Assembly (NCBI GenBank): GCA_035581425.1
Contig: DATJVP010000098.1
Span: 52,674 to 116,673 of the forward strand
Length of the DNA stretch: 64,000 bases
Direction: 5' to 3'
Source: DASZHJ01 sp035581425
Lineage (GTDB): Bacteria; Pseudomonadota; Alphaproteobacteria; ATCC43930; CGMCC-115725
Shown: positions 42,191 to 51,139 of the stretch, in pieces
Numbering within the stretch: the first letter of the stretch is position 1
Layout: every line of letters begins with the position of its first letter
The notes under the pieces: model-generated
Databases searched by the model: none
What the model was told of the DNA's origin: nothing
Seen by the model: only the letters and a program-made list of their open reading frames with translations
Position numbers and translations under genes: made by a program

Positions 42191-45100
42191 CTAAGCCGCC
42201 AATTCCGCAAAGAGGCCTCGCGCCGCCAAGAGATCGCCGGTCTGGAAACCTTCCGTGAATCGGCTGTAAACCGACCGCAGCAGATCGCGCGATCGTGCGG
42301 CGCCGATCTCGGCGCGCCGCAGTCGCGCCAGCTCCATCGTCGTGCGGAGCTCCCAGGAAAGCGCCTTTTGCTTTTGCGCCCAGTCTAGTGACCGTGCGAA
42401 ACAATCGCCCGCCGAACCCACCGCCCGCGAACCGCCCTCCGCGAGCAGCAGTTTCCCACGAATGCGCAGGAGTTCCGGAAAGAACCAGCGTTCGTCGGTG
42501 CTCTCCGCTCGCTGCAGCGCGCTATCCACGGCCGATAAGCCTGCCGTGTACCGCCCGGCCTCGCCGAGCGTCTCGGCGAGCCAGGCGCTATAGAGAGTGA
42601 AGCGCACATCGTAGGGCGTCGATTGCAATTCCGTCAGCGCCGACGTCAGCAACGCGGCCCCTCCTGCGGCGTCCTCGCGCATCAGCAGACGGCCGCGCAC
42701 CGCAAGCGCATAGGTGCGCCAGACGCCAAGTGCGTGCCGCTCGGCATCGTCCGTCAGCATCGCGGCATATCGCCGGGCGCCCGCGACATCGTCCACGAGG
42801 ATCGAGAGGAAGCATGCGCCGTCGGCGAGAGCGATGCAGGTCGAATTCGCGTGACCGACTTTGGCTGCTTCCTCCACGCTCGCGACGATCGTCTTCATGG
42901 CCTGATCCGGGTGCCCCTGCAGCCAGAGCGCTCGCGCCAGGAACACGGACGGCCCCACCCGCTGATCGGTTCCGTAATGCGTCGTGCGAAAATTCCGGTT
43001 TCCGAGCACGGGAGCGCCGATGGCGCGCTCCGCGAAAGCGCAACCCTCCGCCTGATCGCCCAGGAAATGAAGCACGATGCACGCCATTCGATCCGCGGTC
43101 GGAAGCTCCGCGACGATGCCGCGATACTCCGCGACGTCGCGAAACCGCTGCGACAGCTCCAGCGCGACGCGAAATTCGCAGATCAGAAACTTGTAAAGCC
43201 ATAGGCCATAGAGCGCGCGCAGTTGGTATTCGGCATCGCTGATTTGCTCCGCGAGCTCGAACACGCGCGCCCAGATCGACTCCGCTTCGCCTACCGGCCC
43301 TCGGGTGTACATGAGGCAGAGCCCCTGCGCGGCGCGCAGGAGCATCTCGATGCCGGGCTCGAGATCCGCGACGCGATCGAGCGCGGCGAGGGCGCGTTCG
43401 GCCCTCTCGCGGCATTCGCCTAGTAGCGAAAGCCGCAGCCAGAGCGAAATCGAGGCGGCCGTGAGGTCGATTCCCAGGGTTTCATCCCCCGCGGACGAGA
43501 AGGCCCAATCCAATCCCGCACGCGTGTTGGCAACCAGCTCGTCGAGACTTGCGCCGTAGTCGGTTTGCGTCTCTTTCCACTCCGCTTGCATGCTTCGTAG
43601 ACGCCGCTGGAAGTACCGGGCTTGACGGCGAGCGGCGGCCGGAAATTCCCCGCTCGAAACCAGCTTTTCCTGCGCGTATGCCCGGATAGTCTCGAGCAGG
43701 CGCCAGCGTCGCTCTGATGCCGACCCTACCAGTGTCAAAAGCGACTTCGACACCAGGCTCGAGATTCCGTCCTCGATGTTCGCGACATTTTCGTCCATCA
43801 CGGACTTGGCCGCGTCGAGCGTGAATGCGGCCGGAAAAATGCCGAGCCGCCGTAAAAGGAAGCGCTCGCTCTCCGGCAGCAGCTCGTAGCTCCAATCGAG
43901 GGTGGCGCGGAGCGTCTGATGCCGCGGCAGGGCGGTACGCCGACCGCCAGTGAGGAATGCGAAACGATCATCGAGGCGCGCAGCGACCTGTTTCAATCCG
44001 AGGGTTGCGGCGCGCGCTGCCGCGAACTCTATCGCGAGCGGAATGCCGTCCAGCCGCCGACAGATCGTGCCGATGGTCGGAAGGCTCTCCGCGTCCACGG
44101 AGAAATCCGCCCGCAGCGACTTGGTCCTTGCGATGAAGAGCTGCACGGCGCTGTGCTCGAGGGCGTTGGCGGCCGCCTCCTGCTGCGACGGTACATCCAG
44201 CGGGGCAACGTAAAAGACGTACTCGCCGTCGATCCGGAGCGCCTCGCGGCTGGTCGCGAGGATCGTCGTGCGCGGACAGAGACGGACGAGGGTCTCGGCC
44301 AAGCTCGCGGCGGCATCGATGACGTGCTCGCAATTGTCGAGAACGACAAGGACCTTCCTGCCTCCTATGGCCCGGGCAACGGAATCCGCCGAGATCACGT
44401 CGCCGCCCAATTGCAGGCCAAGAGCATTCACGGCTGCGGAGGGTACCAAACCCGGATCGGCCAAGGTGACCAGCTCCACGAACAAGGCATCGCCCTCGAG
44501 GGCCGCAAGCAGCCTGCGGGCCACCTCCGCCGCCAGCGCGGTCTTCCCGATCCCGCCCGGTCCTCGCAGCGTTACGACGCGATAGGCCGTCAAGAGATCG
44601 CCAAGCTGCAACATCGCTTCCTCTCGGCCGACGAGCGCTGAAGCGGCCAAGGGAATGTTGGTACGGAACGAAAGGTGCAAGGGCCGCGGCCCTAAGGCGG
44701 CATCGGGCGCCGCTTGCGCGCTCCCGTCGCTTATCGACCAATTGCCGAGCAGCCGATAGCCGCGGCCGGAGACGGTCTTCATCATGCCGCGGTCCGTGCC
44801 GAGTGTCTTACGGATCGCGGAGATGTGGACCTGCAATGCATTGTCCTCGACGACGGCGCCCGGCCAGACTTTCGCCATCAGATCGCCCTTCGTGACGAGC
44901 TCGCCGGCCGACTCGACCATGGCCTCCAAGATCTCGAAGGCACGACTGCCGATCGGGACGGCGATCCCGCGCGATCTGAGCTCACGCCGGCCGCAGTCTA
45001 TCTCCCACCCCCCAGAGACGTAGACGGGCCGCTCGCTCGGCTCGCCCGCAGCGGGGGCCGCTGGGGATCTCGTGCGTGGATTCTGGTCCCGCGGGGTCAT
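42191..45100 (-). CDS. Winged-helix regulator with NB-ARC-like ATPase and helical repeats
   Basis: A 969-residue regulator. An OmpR/CadC-type winged helix (about 27-120, with SRAFEILEAMVESAGELVTK, seen in part, and TVSGRGYRLLG) is followed by a STAND-type ATPase: P-loop GPGGIGKT at 180-187, Walker B VLVVLDNCEHV near 255 and GIPLAIEFAAARA near 350. The C-terminal half is helical, with repeats like those of TPR domains. Such proteins usually act as ligand-triggered transcriptional activators. No membrane segment or receiver is seen. Its target is unknown; neighbours are catabolic genes on one side and a divergent-free 20-base gap to an aldolase on the other. Confidence 0.85.
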   Translation of the reverse strand: MTPRDQNPRTRSPAAPAAGEPSERPVYVSGGWEIDCGRRELRSRGIAVPIGSRAFEILEAMVESAGELVTKGDLMAKVWPGAVVEDNALQVHISAIRKTLGTDRGMMKTVSGRGYRLLGNWSISDGSAQAAPDAALGPRPLHLSFRTNIPLAASALVGREEAMLQLGDLLTAYRVVTLRGPGGIGKTALAAEVARRLLAALEGDALFVELVTLADPGLVPSAAVNALGLQLGGDVISADSVARAIGGRKVLVVLDNCEHVIDAAASLAETLVRLCPRTTILATSREALRIDGEYVFYVAPLDVPSQQEAAANALEHSAVQLFIARTKSLRADFSVDAESLPTIGTICRRLDGIPLAIEFAAARAATLGLKQVAARLDDRFAFLTGGRRTALPRHQTLRATLDWSYELLPESERFLLRRLGIFPAAFTLDAAKSVMDENVANIEDGISSLVSKSLLTLVGSASERRWRLLETIRAYAQEKLVSSGEFPAAARRQARYFQRRLRSMQAEWKETQTDYGASLDELVANTRAGLDWAFSSAGDETLGIDLTAASISLWLRLSLLGECRERAERALAALDRVADLEPGIEMLLRAAQGLCLMYTRGPVGEAESIWARVFELAEQISDAEYQLRALYGLWLYKFLICEFRVALELSQRFRDVAEYRGIVAELPTADRMACIVLHFLGDQAEGCAFAERAIGAPVLGNRNFRTTHYGTDQRVGPSVFLARALWLQGHPDQAMKTIVASVEEAAKVGHANSTCIALADGACFLSILVDDVAGARRYAAMLTDDAERHALGVWRTYALAVRGRLLMREDAAGGAALLTSALTELQSTPYDVRFTLYSAWLAETLGEAGRYTAGLSAVDSALQRAESTDERWFFPELLRIRGKLLLAEGGSRAVGSAGDCFARSLDWAQKQKALSWELRTTMELARLRRAEIGAARSRDLLRSVYSRFTEGFQTGDLLAARGLFAELAA

Positions 45101-45120
45101 TAGCCGGCTCTGTTCTCACC

Positions 45121-45837
45121 TCAGCCTTTGCTCACGCCCGCGCGCAGGCACCAGTTCTCCCAGGCACGGTCGAGGGCGAGCGGGGTGAGCTGGCGCTGCC
45201 CTCCGCGCTCGATCTCGCCGGGCGAGAGGTAGCGAGGCTCGCCGAGACGGAGCGCGTCCATCTGCAGCCCCGCATTTACCTGCAGATAGATCGCCGTGAA
45301 GACAGAGACGCGGATCGAGGAGCCCACGACCACGCAGCCGTGACCGCGCATCAGCGCGGCCGCGCCCTTCCCGACCGCGCGCGCGAGATCGCGGCCCTGC
45401 TCCATGCTCGTCACGAGGAGGTCGGTGTCGCCGAACTTGTCGCGGATGTCCCAGACCGGCGCTTCACTGCCCATCACCGCCGCGATGTGGCTCAGCGGGC
45501 GTAGGGGCGTCTTTGTCACGCTGAAGGGGATCACGGTCTGCGAGTGATTATGGATGACCGAGTGCACGTCCGGGCGCGTCTCGAAGAGAGCGCCGTGAAT
45601 GAAGCGCTCGCCATAGGGTGTGCGGCCGCGGAGATCGATGGGCGTCCCGTCGAGCTCGAACTCCATGAGGTCCTCGAGCGTCACCTGCTCCGGCGCCCGC
45701 GAGCGCGACATGAAATATCGGTCGGGTCGCTCGGGGTGCCGGAGGCTCACATGGCCGAAGGTGTCGACCACGCCCTCGCGCGCGAGAATGCGATTGGCGG
45801 TGACGAGCTCCGCCAACAGGGAATTGAGATTGCTCAT
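45121..45837 (-). CDS. Class II aldolase/adducin family protein
   Basis: A 238-residue class II aldolase. The zinc site is visible as HNHSQ (VHSVIHNHSQ near 93) and His in LMRGHGCVVVG near 167; the early phrase VDTFGHVSLRHPERPDRYFMSR is typical. Members include fuculose phosphate aldolase, ribulose 5-phosphate epimerase and several decarboxylases, and the metal-binding pattern does not choose among them. The ATG at 45837 is used; an in-frame start 9 residues earlier is less likely. It is the last of a same-strand run with the MFS, methyltransferase and glycosyltransferase genes. Confidence 0.83.
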   Translation of the reverse strand: MSNLNSLLAELVTANRILAREGVVDTFGHVSLRHPERPDRYFMSRSRAPEQVTLEDLMEFELDGTPIDLRGRTPYGERFIHGALFETRPDVHSVIHNHSQTVIPFSVTKTPLRPLSHIAAVMGSEAPVWDIRDKFGDTDLLVTSMEQGRDLARAVGKGAAALMRGHGCVVVGSSIRVSVFTAIYLQVNAGLQMDALRLGEPRYLSPGEIERGGQRQLTPLALDRAWENWCLRAGVSKG

Positions 45838-45860
45838 CGGCCCATTTTCTCCGAGAAGCG

Positions 45861-47015
45861 TCAAAACCGGCGGGGAATGTAGCGGGTGAGGCCGGCAAGG
45901 CCCAGCATCATGATACCCGCGGCCACGAACACTGCCTCGAGGTCGAAGACCGTCAGCAGTAGCGCGAAGACGCCTGGCGGCACGAGCTGCGACATGTCGC
46001 GGTAGCTCGCGAAGACGGCGGTCATCTCGCTGCGCTCATAGGGGTGAACCGCGCGGAGATAGAGCGTGTTCCCGCCGCCATCGATGGATTCGGTGGCGAA
46101 GGCCGCCATGAGGAGCGCCACCGCGCCGAGGACCGGCCACTGCATCAGCGCCGCCGCCGCCAAGCTGATCGCCCCCGCCGTCGCATAGCCGGCCCAATAG
46201 AGGCGCCGAAGCCCGTAGCGCCTGCCCACCCACCCCCAGAACGGCACCAGCCACATCCAGCCGATGCCGATCGAGACGATCACGCCGCCGACCTCCGCGC
46301 CGAGGCCGCTCTTCACGGCGAAGATCGGCGCGTAGATCTGGAACATGGTCCACCAGGAGGAGCGGCCTGCCGCGAGCGCCCAACCAAGGCGCAGGCGCGG
46401 CTGGGCAAAGAAGCGCGGGAGGTAGCGCAGCGGATTTGCCGAGCGCGGGACCGCCGCACGCATGCGCGCCTCCGCCATGAGGCCCGAGATCCAGAAGGCC
46501 GCGGGCACCATGCAGGCCGCTGCGGCCGAGATCGCGAAGGGAATCCAGCGCGCGACGTCGATCTGCAGATTGATCCCGAGCCAGGGCCCGAGCGTGAAGG
46601 GCGCGGCGGCGAAGAATATTCGCTTGGCCTCGAAGCGCCCGAGTTCGCTCCGCGCGATCTGATCGAGGACGTAGAGGTTGATCACGATTTCGAAGCAGGC
46701 GAAGGCGAAGACGTTGAGGAAGAGCCCCGGTACCAGCGCCGTCACCCTCTCCAGCACGAGCAGTCCGCCGGAGAGGCAGAGCGCGGCGGCGCCGAGGACG
46801 AAGACGCCGAAGCGTCCGATCCGCCGCACGATGAAGGGGATCGAGAGCCGGCCCGCGAAACCCGCGAGGCCGACGCCGAAATAGGCGAGGCTCACCGCGC
46901 GAGCGTCGCCGAGCAGCCGAAGGGCCTCGACCGGCAGCACCGTCATGACGACGGTCTGTGCAAACGCCATTAGGAAAAAGATGATGGAGAAGCGCGTGCT
47001 CTTGCTGAGCTGCAC
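45861..47015 (-). CDS. Major facilitator superfamily transporter
   Basis: A 384-residue protein with about twelve hydrophobic helices and a central polar loop (around 185-205). The first half has GRLSIPFIVRRIGRFG, which matches the MFS loop between helices 2 and 3, and the second half repeats it as GWVGRRYGLRRLYW. It is a proton- or sodium-driven carrier of unknown substrate. The start is a GTG at 47015, 12 bases after the methyltransferase gene, since no earlier ATG keeps the first helix intact. Confidence 0.85.
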   Translation of the reverse strand: MQLSKSTRFSIIFFLMAFAQTVVMTVLPVEALRLLGDARAVSLAYFGVGLAGFAGRLSIPFIVRRIGRFGVFVLGAAALCLSGGLLVLERVTALVPGLFLNVFAFACFEIVINLYVLDQIARSELGRFEAKRIFFAAAPFTLGPWLGINLQIDVARWIPFAISAAAACMVPAAFWISGLMAEARMRAAVPRSANPLRYLPRFFAQPRLRLGWALAAGRSSWWTMFQIYAPIFAVKSGLGAEVGGVIVSIGIGWMWLVPFWGWVGRRYGLRRLYWAGYATAGAISLAAAALMQWPVLGAVALLMAAFATESIDGGGNTLYLRAVHPYERSEMTAVFASYRDMSQLVPPGVFALLLTVFDLEAVFVAAGIMMLGLAGLTRYIPRRF

Positions 47016-47027
47016 GGGCGAAGGCGC

Positions 47028-47792
47028 TCAGCCGCCGATACGCGCGAGCTTCTCTGCCGCAAGCCGCGCGGCATCCGCGCTCCTGTCGCCGAGGCGCACG
47101 GCGACGTGTCCGTTCTTCTGCGCGAATCCCAGATACTCGTAGCTCGTGCCGGTGTCGCGCACGAACTCCTGGAACGCCCGCCACTCGTGCCGCTCCCAGT
47201 TGGGATAGTTGAAGTACTCGTCGAAGACGAGGACGGTGCCGGCGGTAAAGCGCGGCGTCAAAGAGCGCAGCACCGTCGTGGTCGAGGCATAGATGTCGCA
47301 ATCGACGTGCACGAAGGCGGCCTTCTCCTCCGCGTGCTCCTTCAGGAAGGCCGGCAGTGTCGCCTCGAACCAGCCGCGATGGAGGGTCGCGTTGGCGGGC
47401 ACTTTCGGGAGCGCGCCGCCGCGGCCGAACTTGCCGCGCCGCTCGAAGGTTCCGGACCAATCCTCAGGCAGGCCCTCGAAGCTGTCGAAGCCGTGAAAGG
47501 GCCGCGCGATGCGGCTCGCGACCCAGCGCAGGCTCGCACCGTCGGCGACGCCGAACTCGAGCATCATTCCCTCCGCGGGCGCGCGCCCGGCTGCGAAGAG
47601 CAGCAGATCCCAACGGTCCTCGAAGATGAGGGCATCGCGCATATGGGCTTCGATGTAGTAGAGGCTCCGCTGCTTCGCCCGTGCCTGCAGGTCTGCGACG
47701 AGATAGCGCCCGTGATATTTGAGGAGGAAACGCCTATAGAGCCGCTCGGACAGCGGCATCGGACGCTTCCCGTCGCGGCGAAAGAGCTTCAT
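47028..47792 (-). CDS. TylF/MycF-like class I SAM methyltransferase
   Basis: A 254-residue protein. The SAM-binding strand reads MMLEFGVADGASLRWVA near 77, followed by HGFDSFEGLPEDW and the VHVDCDIYASTTTVLRSL segment near 175 whose Asp residues bind a metal in macrocin O-methyltransferase (TylF/MycF). DEYFNYPNWERHEWRAFQEF (seen near 200) is also family-like. Members methylate sugars or small phenolics. Next to a glycosyltransferase, a sugar or cell-surface glycan target is likely but unproven. Its start overlaps the glycosyltransferase stop. Confidence 0.82.
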   Translation of the reverse strand: MKLFRRDGKRPMPLSERLYRRFLLKYHGRYLVADLQARAKQRSLYYIEAHMRDALIFEDRWDLLLFAAGRAPAEGMMLEFGVADGASLRWVASRIARPFHGFDSFEGLPEDWSGTFERRGKFGRGGALPKVPANATLHRGWFEATLPAFLKEHAEEKAAFVHVDCDIYASTTTVLRSLTPRFTAGTVLVFDEYFNYPNWERHEWRAFQEFVRDTGTSYEYLGFAQKNGHVAVRLGDRSADAARLAAEKLARIGG

Positions 47793-48595
47793 GCCTTATC
47801 CTTGCTCGCGCGCGACGTGGTCGCCGCCTTCAAGTGGATGAGGATCGGATAAAGCCCCGAGAAAAGCGCGAGCGCAATACCATAGGACCCCTCGCGATAC
47901 CCGCGCCGCGCGACGTAGGATTTCCAGGCCCGGCTACCCATGCGCCGGAGCGAGGCGCGAAGCGACGGCACAGTGTCCGTCTCGAGCGCATCGAGCGCGG
48001 CGAGGTCGGTGTAGCGGTTGAGCCGCTGCATCATGTCCGAGAGGTCGCGGTCCACGAAATGAAGCAGTGGCGATTCGAGACTCTGCCGCTCACCCCGAAG
48101 CTCGATCCGCGGATGGACGCGGCCCGCGCCCCAGCGCTTCATGCCTTTGGCGAAGAGCGAGGGCTTGGCGGCGACGCCGTTATAGGCGCCCCAGCCGTGA
48201 CGGACGAGCCGCTCGCCGATGTGGTTGGCCATGGGCACGATGAAATAGCCGGGCGGCGCGGCCGTGAGGCGTTGGCGTACCTCGGCGGCAAGCTCGGGCG
48301 TCGCCCATTCGTCGGCATCGACCTCGAGTATCCAGTCGCCGCCGCAGGCGTCGATGCCGGCGTTCCGCCGCTCGCCCTCGATCTCCCACCCGCCCTCGAC
48401 GAGACGCGCGCCCGCCGCGCGCGCGATCCCTGCCGTCGCGTCCGTCGAGCGGTCGAGCACCACCACGATCTCGTCGGCAAAGCGCAGTCGCTCGAGGCAA
48501 GCTCCTATGCGCTGAGCTTCGTTCCGCGCAACGACCAGCGCCGAGAGGCGCGGTACGCTGCCGCGATTCCCCGAATTGTCGGTCGATTCCGCCAT
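47789..48595 (-). CDS. Family 2 glycosyltransferase (WaaE/KdtX-like)
   Basis: A 268-residue GT-A glycosyltransferase. LSALVVARNEAQRIGACLERL near 18, VLDRSTDAT near 47, and the metal-binding EVDADEW near 90 are seen. The protein ends in a hydrophobic, amphipathic segment GSYGIALALFSGLYPILIHLK, typical of the lipopolysaccharide core glucosyltransferase WaaE/KdtX. It may add a sugar to lipopolysaccharide or another glycan. It begins the four-gene run that continues with the methyltransferase. Confidence 0.87.
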   Translation of the reverse strand: MAESTDNSGNRGSVPRLSALVVARNEAQRIGACLERLRFADEIVVVLDRSTDATAGIARAAGARLVEGGWEIEGERRNAGIDACGGDWILEVDADEWATPELAAEVRQRLTAAPPGYFIVPMANHIGERLVRHGWGAYNGVAAKPSLFAKGMKRWGAGRVHPRIELRGERQSLESPLLHFVDRDLSDMMQRLNRYTDLAALDALETDTVPSLRASLRRMGSRAWKSYVARRGYREGSYGIALALFSGLYPILIHLKAATTSRASKDKA

Positions 48596-48683
48596 AGGCC
48601 GGCCGCCCGCTCCTCCCCAAGGAGAAACTCGGGCATCTCGGGCCTCGGCGTCAACCGCGCTCGGGCTGCGCTGCGCGAGCGCC

Positions 48684-49262
48684 TCACCAACGCAGCGTCA
48701 ATTCCTCCCGGTTCAGGTCGAAGCTGTCGAAGCGCTTGAGGAAGTCCCGCCCGAGGATCGGCCCCGCGAGATACCCGTCGACCACGAGCACCTCCACGTT
48801 GAAGAGTGTCACCTCGTGGAAGGTCAACATCGGAACCGTCGCGCGCGCGGCATGGAGATCGCTACCCAATTCCGGCACACCTTCGGTGTAGGCGAGCTTC
48901 GAGATGTCGACGCCGCTGAGCCGTGCATCGTCCGCGCGCAGCACGTTGGGACCGATGTCGGGCCGGAAGACGAAGTGCAGGGGGTGCGAGCTGGCGCTGG
49001 CCTCTAGGCGGAAGGACCCGTCCCTGACGGAGCGATAGCTCATTTGATGCGTCGGTCGATAGAACATTCCGCCGCCGCGCTCGGCGGCCGCAGGCGCAGC
49101 AACCTGGGCGGTTGGTGCGCTCGACGGCGCCCGCGTGGCAATTCCCCAGGCGAGAATTCCCATGACGACGATCGAGGAGGCGCCCAGCCGGACAGACCAG
49201 CCGACCATCGATCTCGCCTTCACGCTGCGCCGCTCGATCTCTTCGTCCAATGCCGCTTCCAT
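48684..49262 (-). CDS. Membrane-anchored retropepsin-like protein
   Basis: A 192-residue protein with one membrane helix (about 22-41) near the N-terminus and a clan AA aspartic-protease domain behind it. The catalytic strand aligns with the family's FLVDTGA but reads FRPDIGPNV, keeping Asp102 and replacing Thr by Ile and Ala by Pro. The rest fits well: ADDARLSGVDI, then FHEVTLFNVEVLVVDGYLAGPILGRDFLKRF. Such proteins dimerise to form one active site; with DIG in place of DTG, activity is uncertain. It lies 32 bases after the Tad vWA gene, so it may act on pilus or envelope proteins. The ATG at 49262 is chosen because longer frames enter the vWA gene. Confidence 0.72.
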   Translation of the reverse strand: MEAALDEEIERRSVKARSMVGWSVRLGASSIVVMGILAWGIATRAPSSAPTAQVAAPAAAERGGGMFYRPTHQMSYRSVRDGSFRLEASASSHPLHFVFRPDIGPNVLRADDARLSGVDISKLAYTEGVPELGSDLHAARATVPMLTFHEVTLFNVEVLVVDGYLAGPILGRDFLKRFDSFDLNREELTLRW

Positions 49263-49294
49263 GTCTCGATCTCCGCTTTCGCCGCCGCGCCCGC

Positions 49295-50575
49295 CTATTG
49301 CGCGAGATAGGCGGTCTGGACCGCCTGCTCGAAGAGTTTCGACATCGCCGCGGAGATGTCGTCGTCGGTCGTGACCTGGAAGTAGAGCCCCGGCGAGGCG
49401 CAGGTCTGCAGCGTCGTCCCGATATTGGGCTGCCAGGACGATATGTGGGCATTGTAGAAGCTGTTCGTCGGCAGGGGCAGATAGACGGTGTAGAGCACGG
49501 CGATGCGGATGCCGCGATTCTTCACCGTGGTGCACCAGTTCGTGTTCATCACGCTCATCGTGCGCGTGCCGCTGACGTTCTCGTCCTCGACGCCGTCGGT
49601 CACGAAGAACAGCACCTCCTGCGGCGTGTCGCCGGCGATGTTGGTGCCGTTGCCGGGGTTGGGCATGGTGTTGTTGATGTTGTTCATCGCGGTGTCGTAG
49701 TTCGTGTCCGCGTCGGCGTTGTTGTTGCTGCTCGTGAGCCAGTTGTTCTTGTAAACCGTGAGCATCTGGATGTTGGACGCCGAGGACTGGGCGGTCGTGA
49801 GATTGCTGGTGAGCGTCTGGATCGTGTTGAAGGCGACGTCGAAGGTATAGATCCCGACGCGATACATCGCGTTGTAGGTCGCCTCGGTGTTCTGCGCCGT
49901 CGACATCAGGTTCTGCGTCGCCTGGCGCAGCAGGTCGATCCGGAGCGTCACGTTCAGGTTACGCGCGAGCTGGTAGTTGTCGACGCCGCCGGGGTTGCCC
50001 AGATTGTCGGCGCCCGGGTTGGTCTGGTGGCAGCCGAAGGCACAGCCGCCCTGCGCCGAAGTGTTCGCGACCATGGTGTTGATGCCGGCCTGGGTTGCGG
50101 CGATCGCCATCGAGGGTGAGCTGTCGAGCAGCAGGTAGAAATCGATGTTGGGCGAGCGCTTCGTCACTTGCGCGGAGCCGCCCACGGTGATGTTGCCGAA
50201 GCCTGCGATCTGCATGAAGAGCGTCGGCACCGTCGCGGTGCCGGAGACGTCGATCGTGTTCGCCTTATTGGGATCGTTCACCATCGTGACGGAGGTCGCG
50301 GTGCCGATTCCGTTGGCGGCGAAGTTGCCATAGAAGTAGTTGTTGAGCCGGGTGTTGAGATCGACGGTGGGGTCCATCGTGGAGGCGACCGCCAGACCCG
50401 CGTCGTCGATCGCCGCCATGAGCCGAACCTTTACGGTGTAGGCCCGCGCGATGTCGATGCCGACGCCCACGGCTATGATCAACGGAATCGTCGTGATCGC
50501 GAACCACGCGAGGACGCTGCCGCGGCGCGAGGCGGCGGCCAGCCGAGACTTCCGGTATCCCCTAAGCAGGCGCAT
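49295..50575 (-). CDS. TadG-like pilus assembly protein with vWA domain
   Basis: A 426-residue protein. An N-terminal Tad-type segment GSVLAWFAITTIPLIIAVGVGIDIARAY (about 19-46, one membrane helix) precedes a von Willebrand A domain whose MIDAS motif reads LLLDSSPSM near 150 and VLFFVTDGVED near 320. Long Asn- and Thr-rich stretches (TSSNNNADADTNYDTAMNN) are typical of exported adhesive proteins. TadG-like proteins anchor or stabilise Tad pili at the envelope. GAGGTGG precedes the ATG at 50575, which I prefer over an in-frame GTG at 50584. Two TadE-like genes lie upstream. Confidence 0.85.
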   Translation of the reverse strand: MRLLRGYRKSRLAAASRRGSVLAWFAITTIPLIIAVGVGIDIARAYTVKVRLMAAIDDAGLAVASTMDPTVDLNTRLNNYFYGNFAANGIGTATSVTMVNDPNKANTIDVSGTATVPTLFMQIAGFGNITVGGSAQVTKRSPNIDFYLLLDSSPSMAIAATQAGINTMVANTSAQGGCAFGCHQTNPGADNLGNPGGVDNYQLARNLNVTLRIDLLRQATQNLMSTAQNTEATYNAMYRVGIYTFDVAFNTIQTLTSNLTTAQSSASNIQMLTVYKNNWLTSSNNNADADTNYDTAMNNINNTMPNPGNGTNIAGDTPQEVLFFVTDGVEDENVSGTRTMSVMNTNWCTTVKNRGIRIAVLYTVYLPLPTNSFYNAHISSWQPNIGTTLQTCASPGLYFQVTTDDDISAAMSKLFEQAVQTAYLAQ

Positions 50576-50614
50576 TGGACCCACCTCGATTCTTCGCCCG
50601 TGCAGCGGGCGGCA

Positions 50615-51139
50615 TCAGTTGTGCGGTATCGCGGCTACCTGCCGCGGCTTCGAGAAGGCGACCTGGCCCATGCTGATAGAGCCCGGCAGGATGAAATGCA
50701 GCAGCGAGGAATAGCCGTAGGAGCCCTGGACGACGATGACGCTCTCGCCTTTGCTGCCATATCCCGTGGCGAGCGCCGCGGGGCTTCCGGTCGGCGTGGC
50801 ATTCCGCGTGTCCTGCCAAGCGACGGAGGCGGCGCCGGTGTTGGGATCGTAGGTGACGCTCGAGATCACGAAGCCGAGCGAAGTGGCCGAGTAGGGCGCC
50901 ATCACCGCCTGCGCACCCGAGTAGAAATTGTCGATGTCGGACGAGGAGACTGACTGCTGCTGGCTGACGAGATCCGCGAGGGTCTGCGTCGAATCGATGA
51001 GCTTCATATAGGCGAGGATCGCCTGCGAGCCCTCGAAGAGGCCGAAGAGGATGGTCGCGAGGATGGGCGCGAGCAGCACGAACTCGACGGCGGCGACGCC
51101 CGAGCGGTCCCTCAATGCGATGAGTGTGCGTCTGATCAT
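50615..51139 (-). CDS. TadE-like pseudopilin
   Basis: A 174-residue protein with the TadE signature: a short basic leader, then SGVAAVEFVLLAPILATILFGLFEGSQ (about 13-39), where the Glu five residues into the helix is conserved in processed pilins. The rest is a secreted domain rich in Ser, Thr and Gly. TadE/TadF are minor pilins cleaved by the prepilin peptidase TadV/CpaA, which is not in this window. The ATG overlaps the stop of the second TadE-like gene upstream. Confidence 0.87.
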   Translation of the reverse strand: MIRRTLIALRDRSGVAAVEFVLLAPILATILFGLFEGSQAILAYMKLIDSTQTLADLVSQQQSVSSSDIDNFYSGAQAVMAPYSATSLGFVISSVTYDPNTGAASVAWQDTRNATPTGSPAALATGYGSKGESVIVVQGSYGYSSLLHFILPGSISMGQVAFSKPRQVAAIPHN

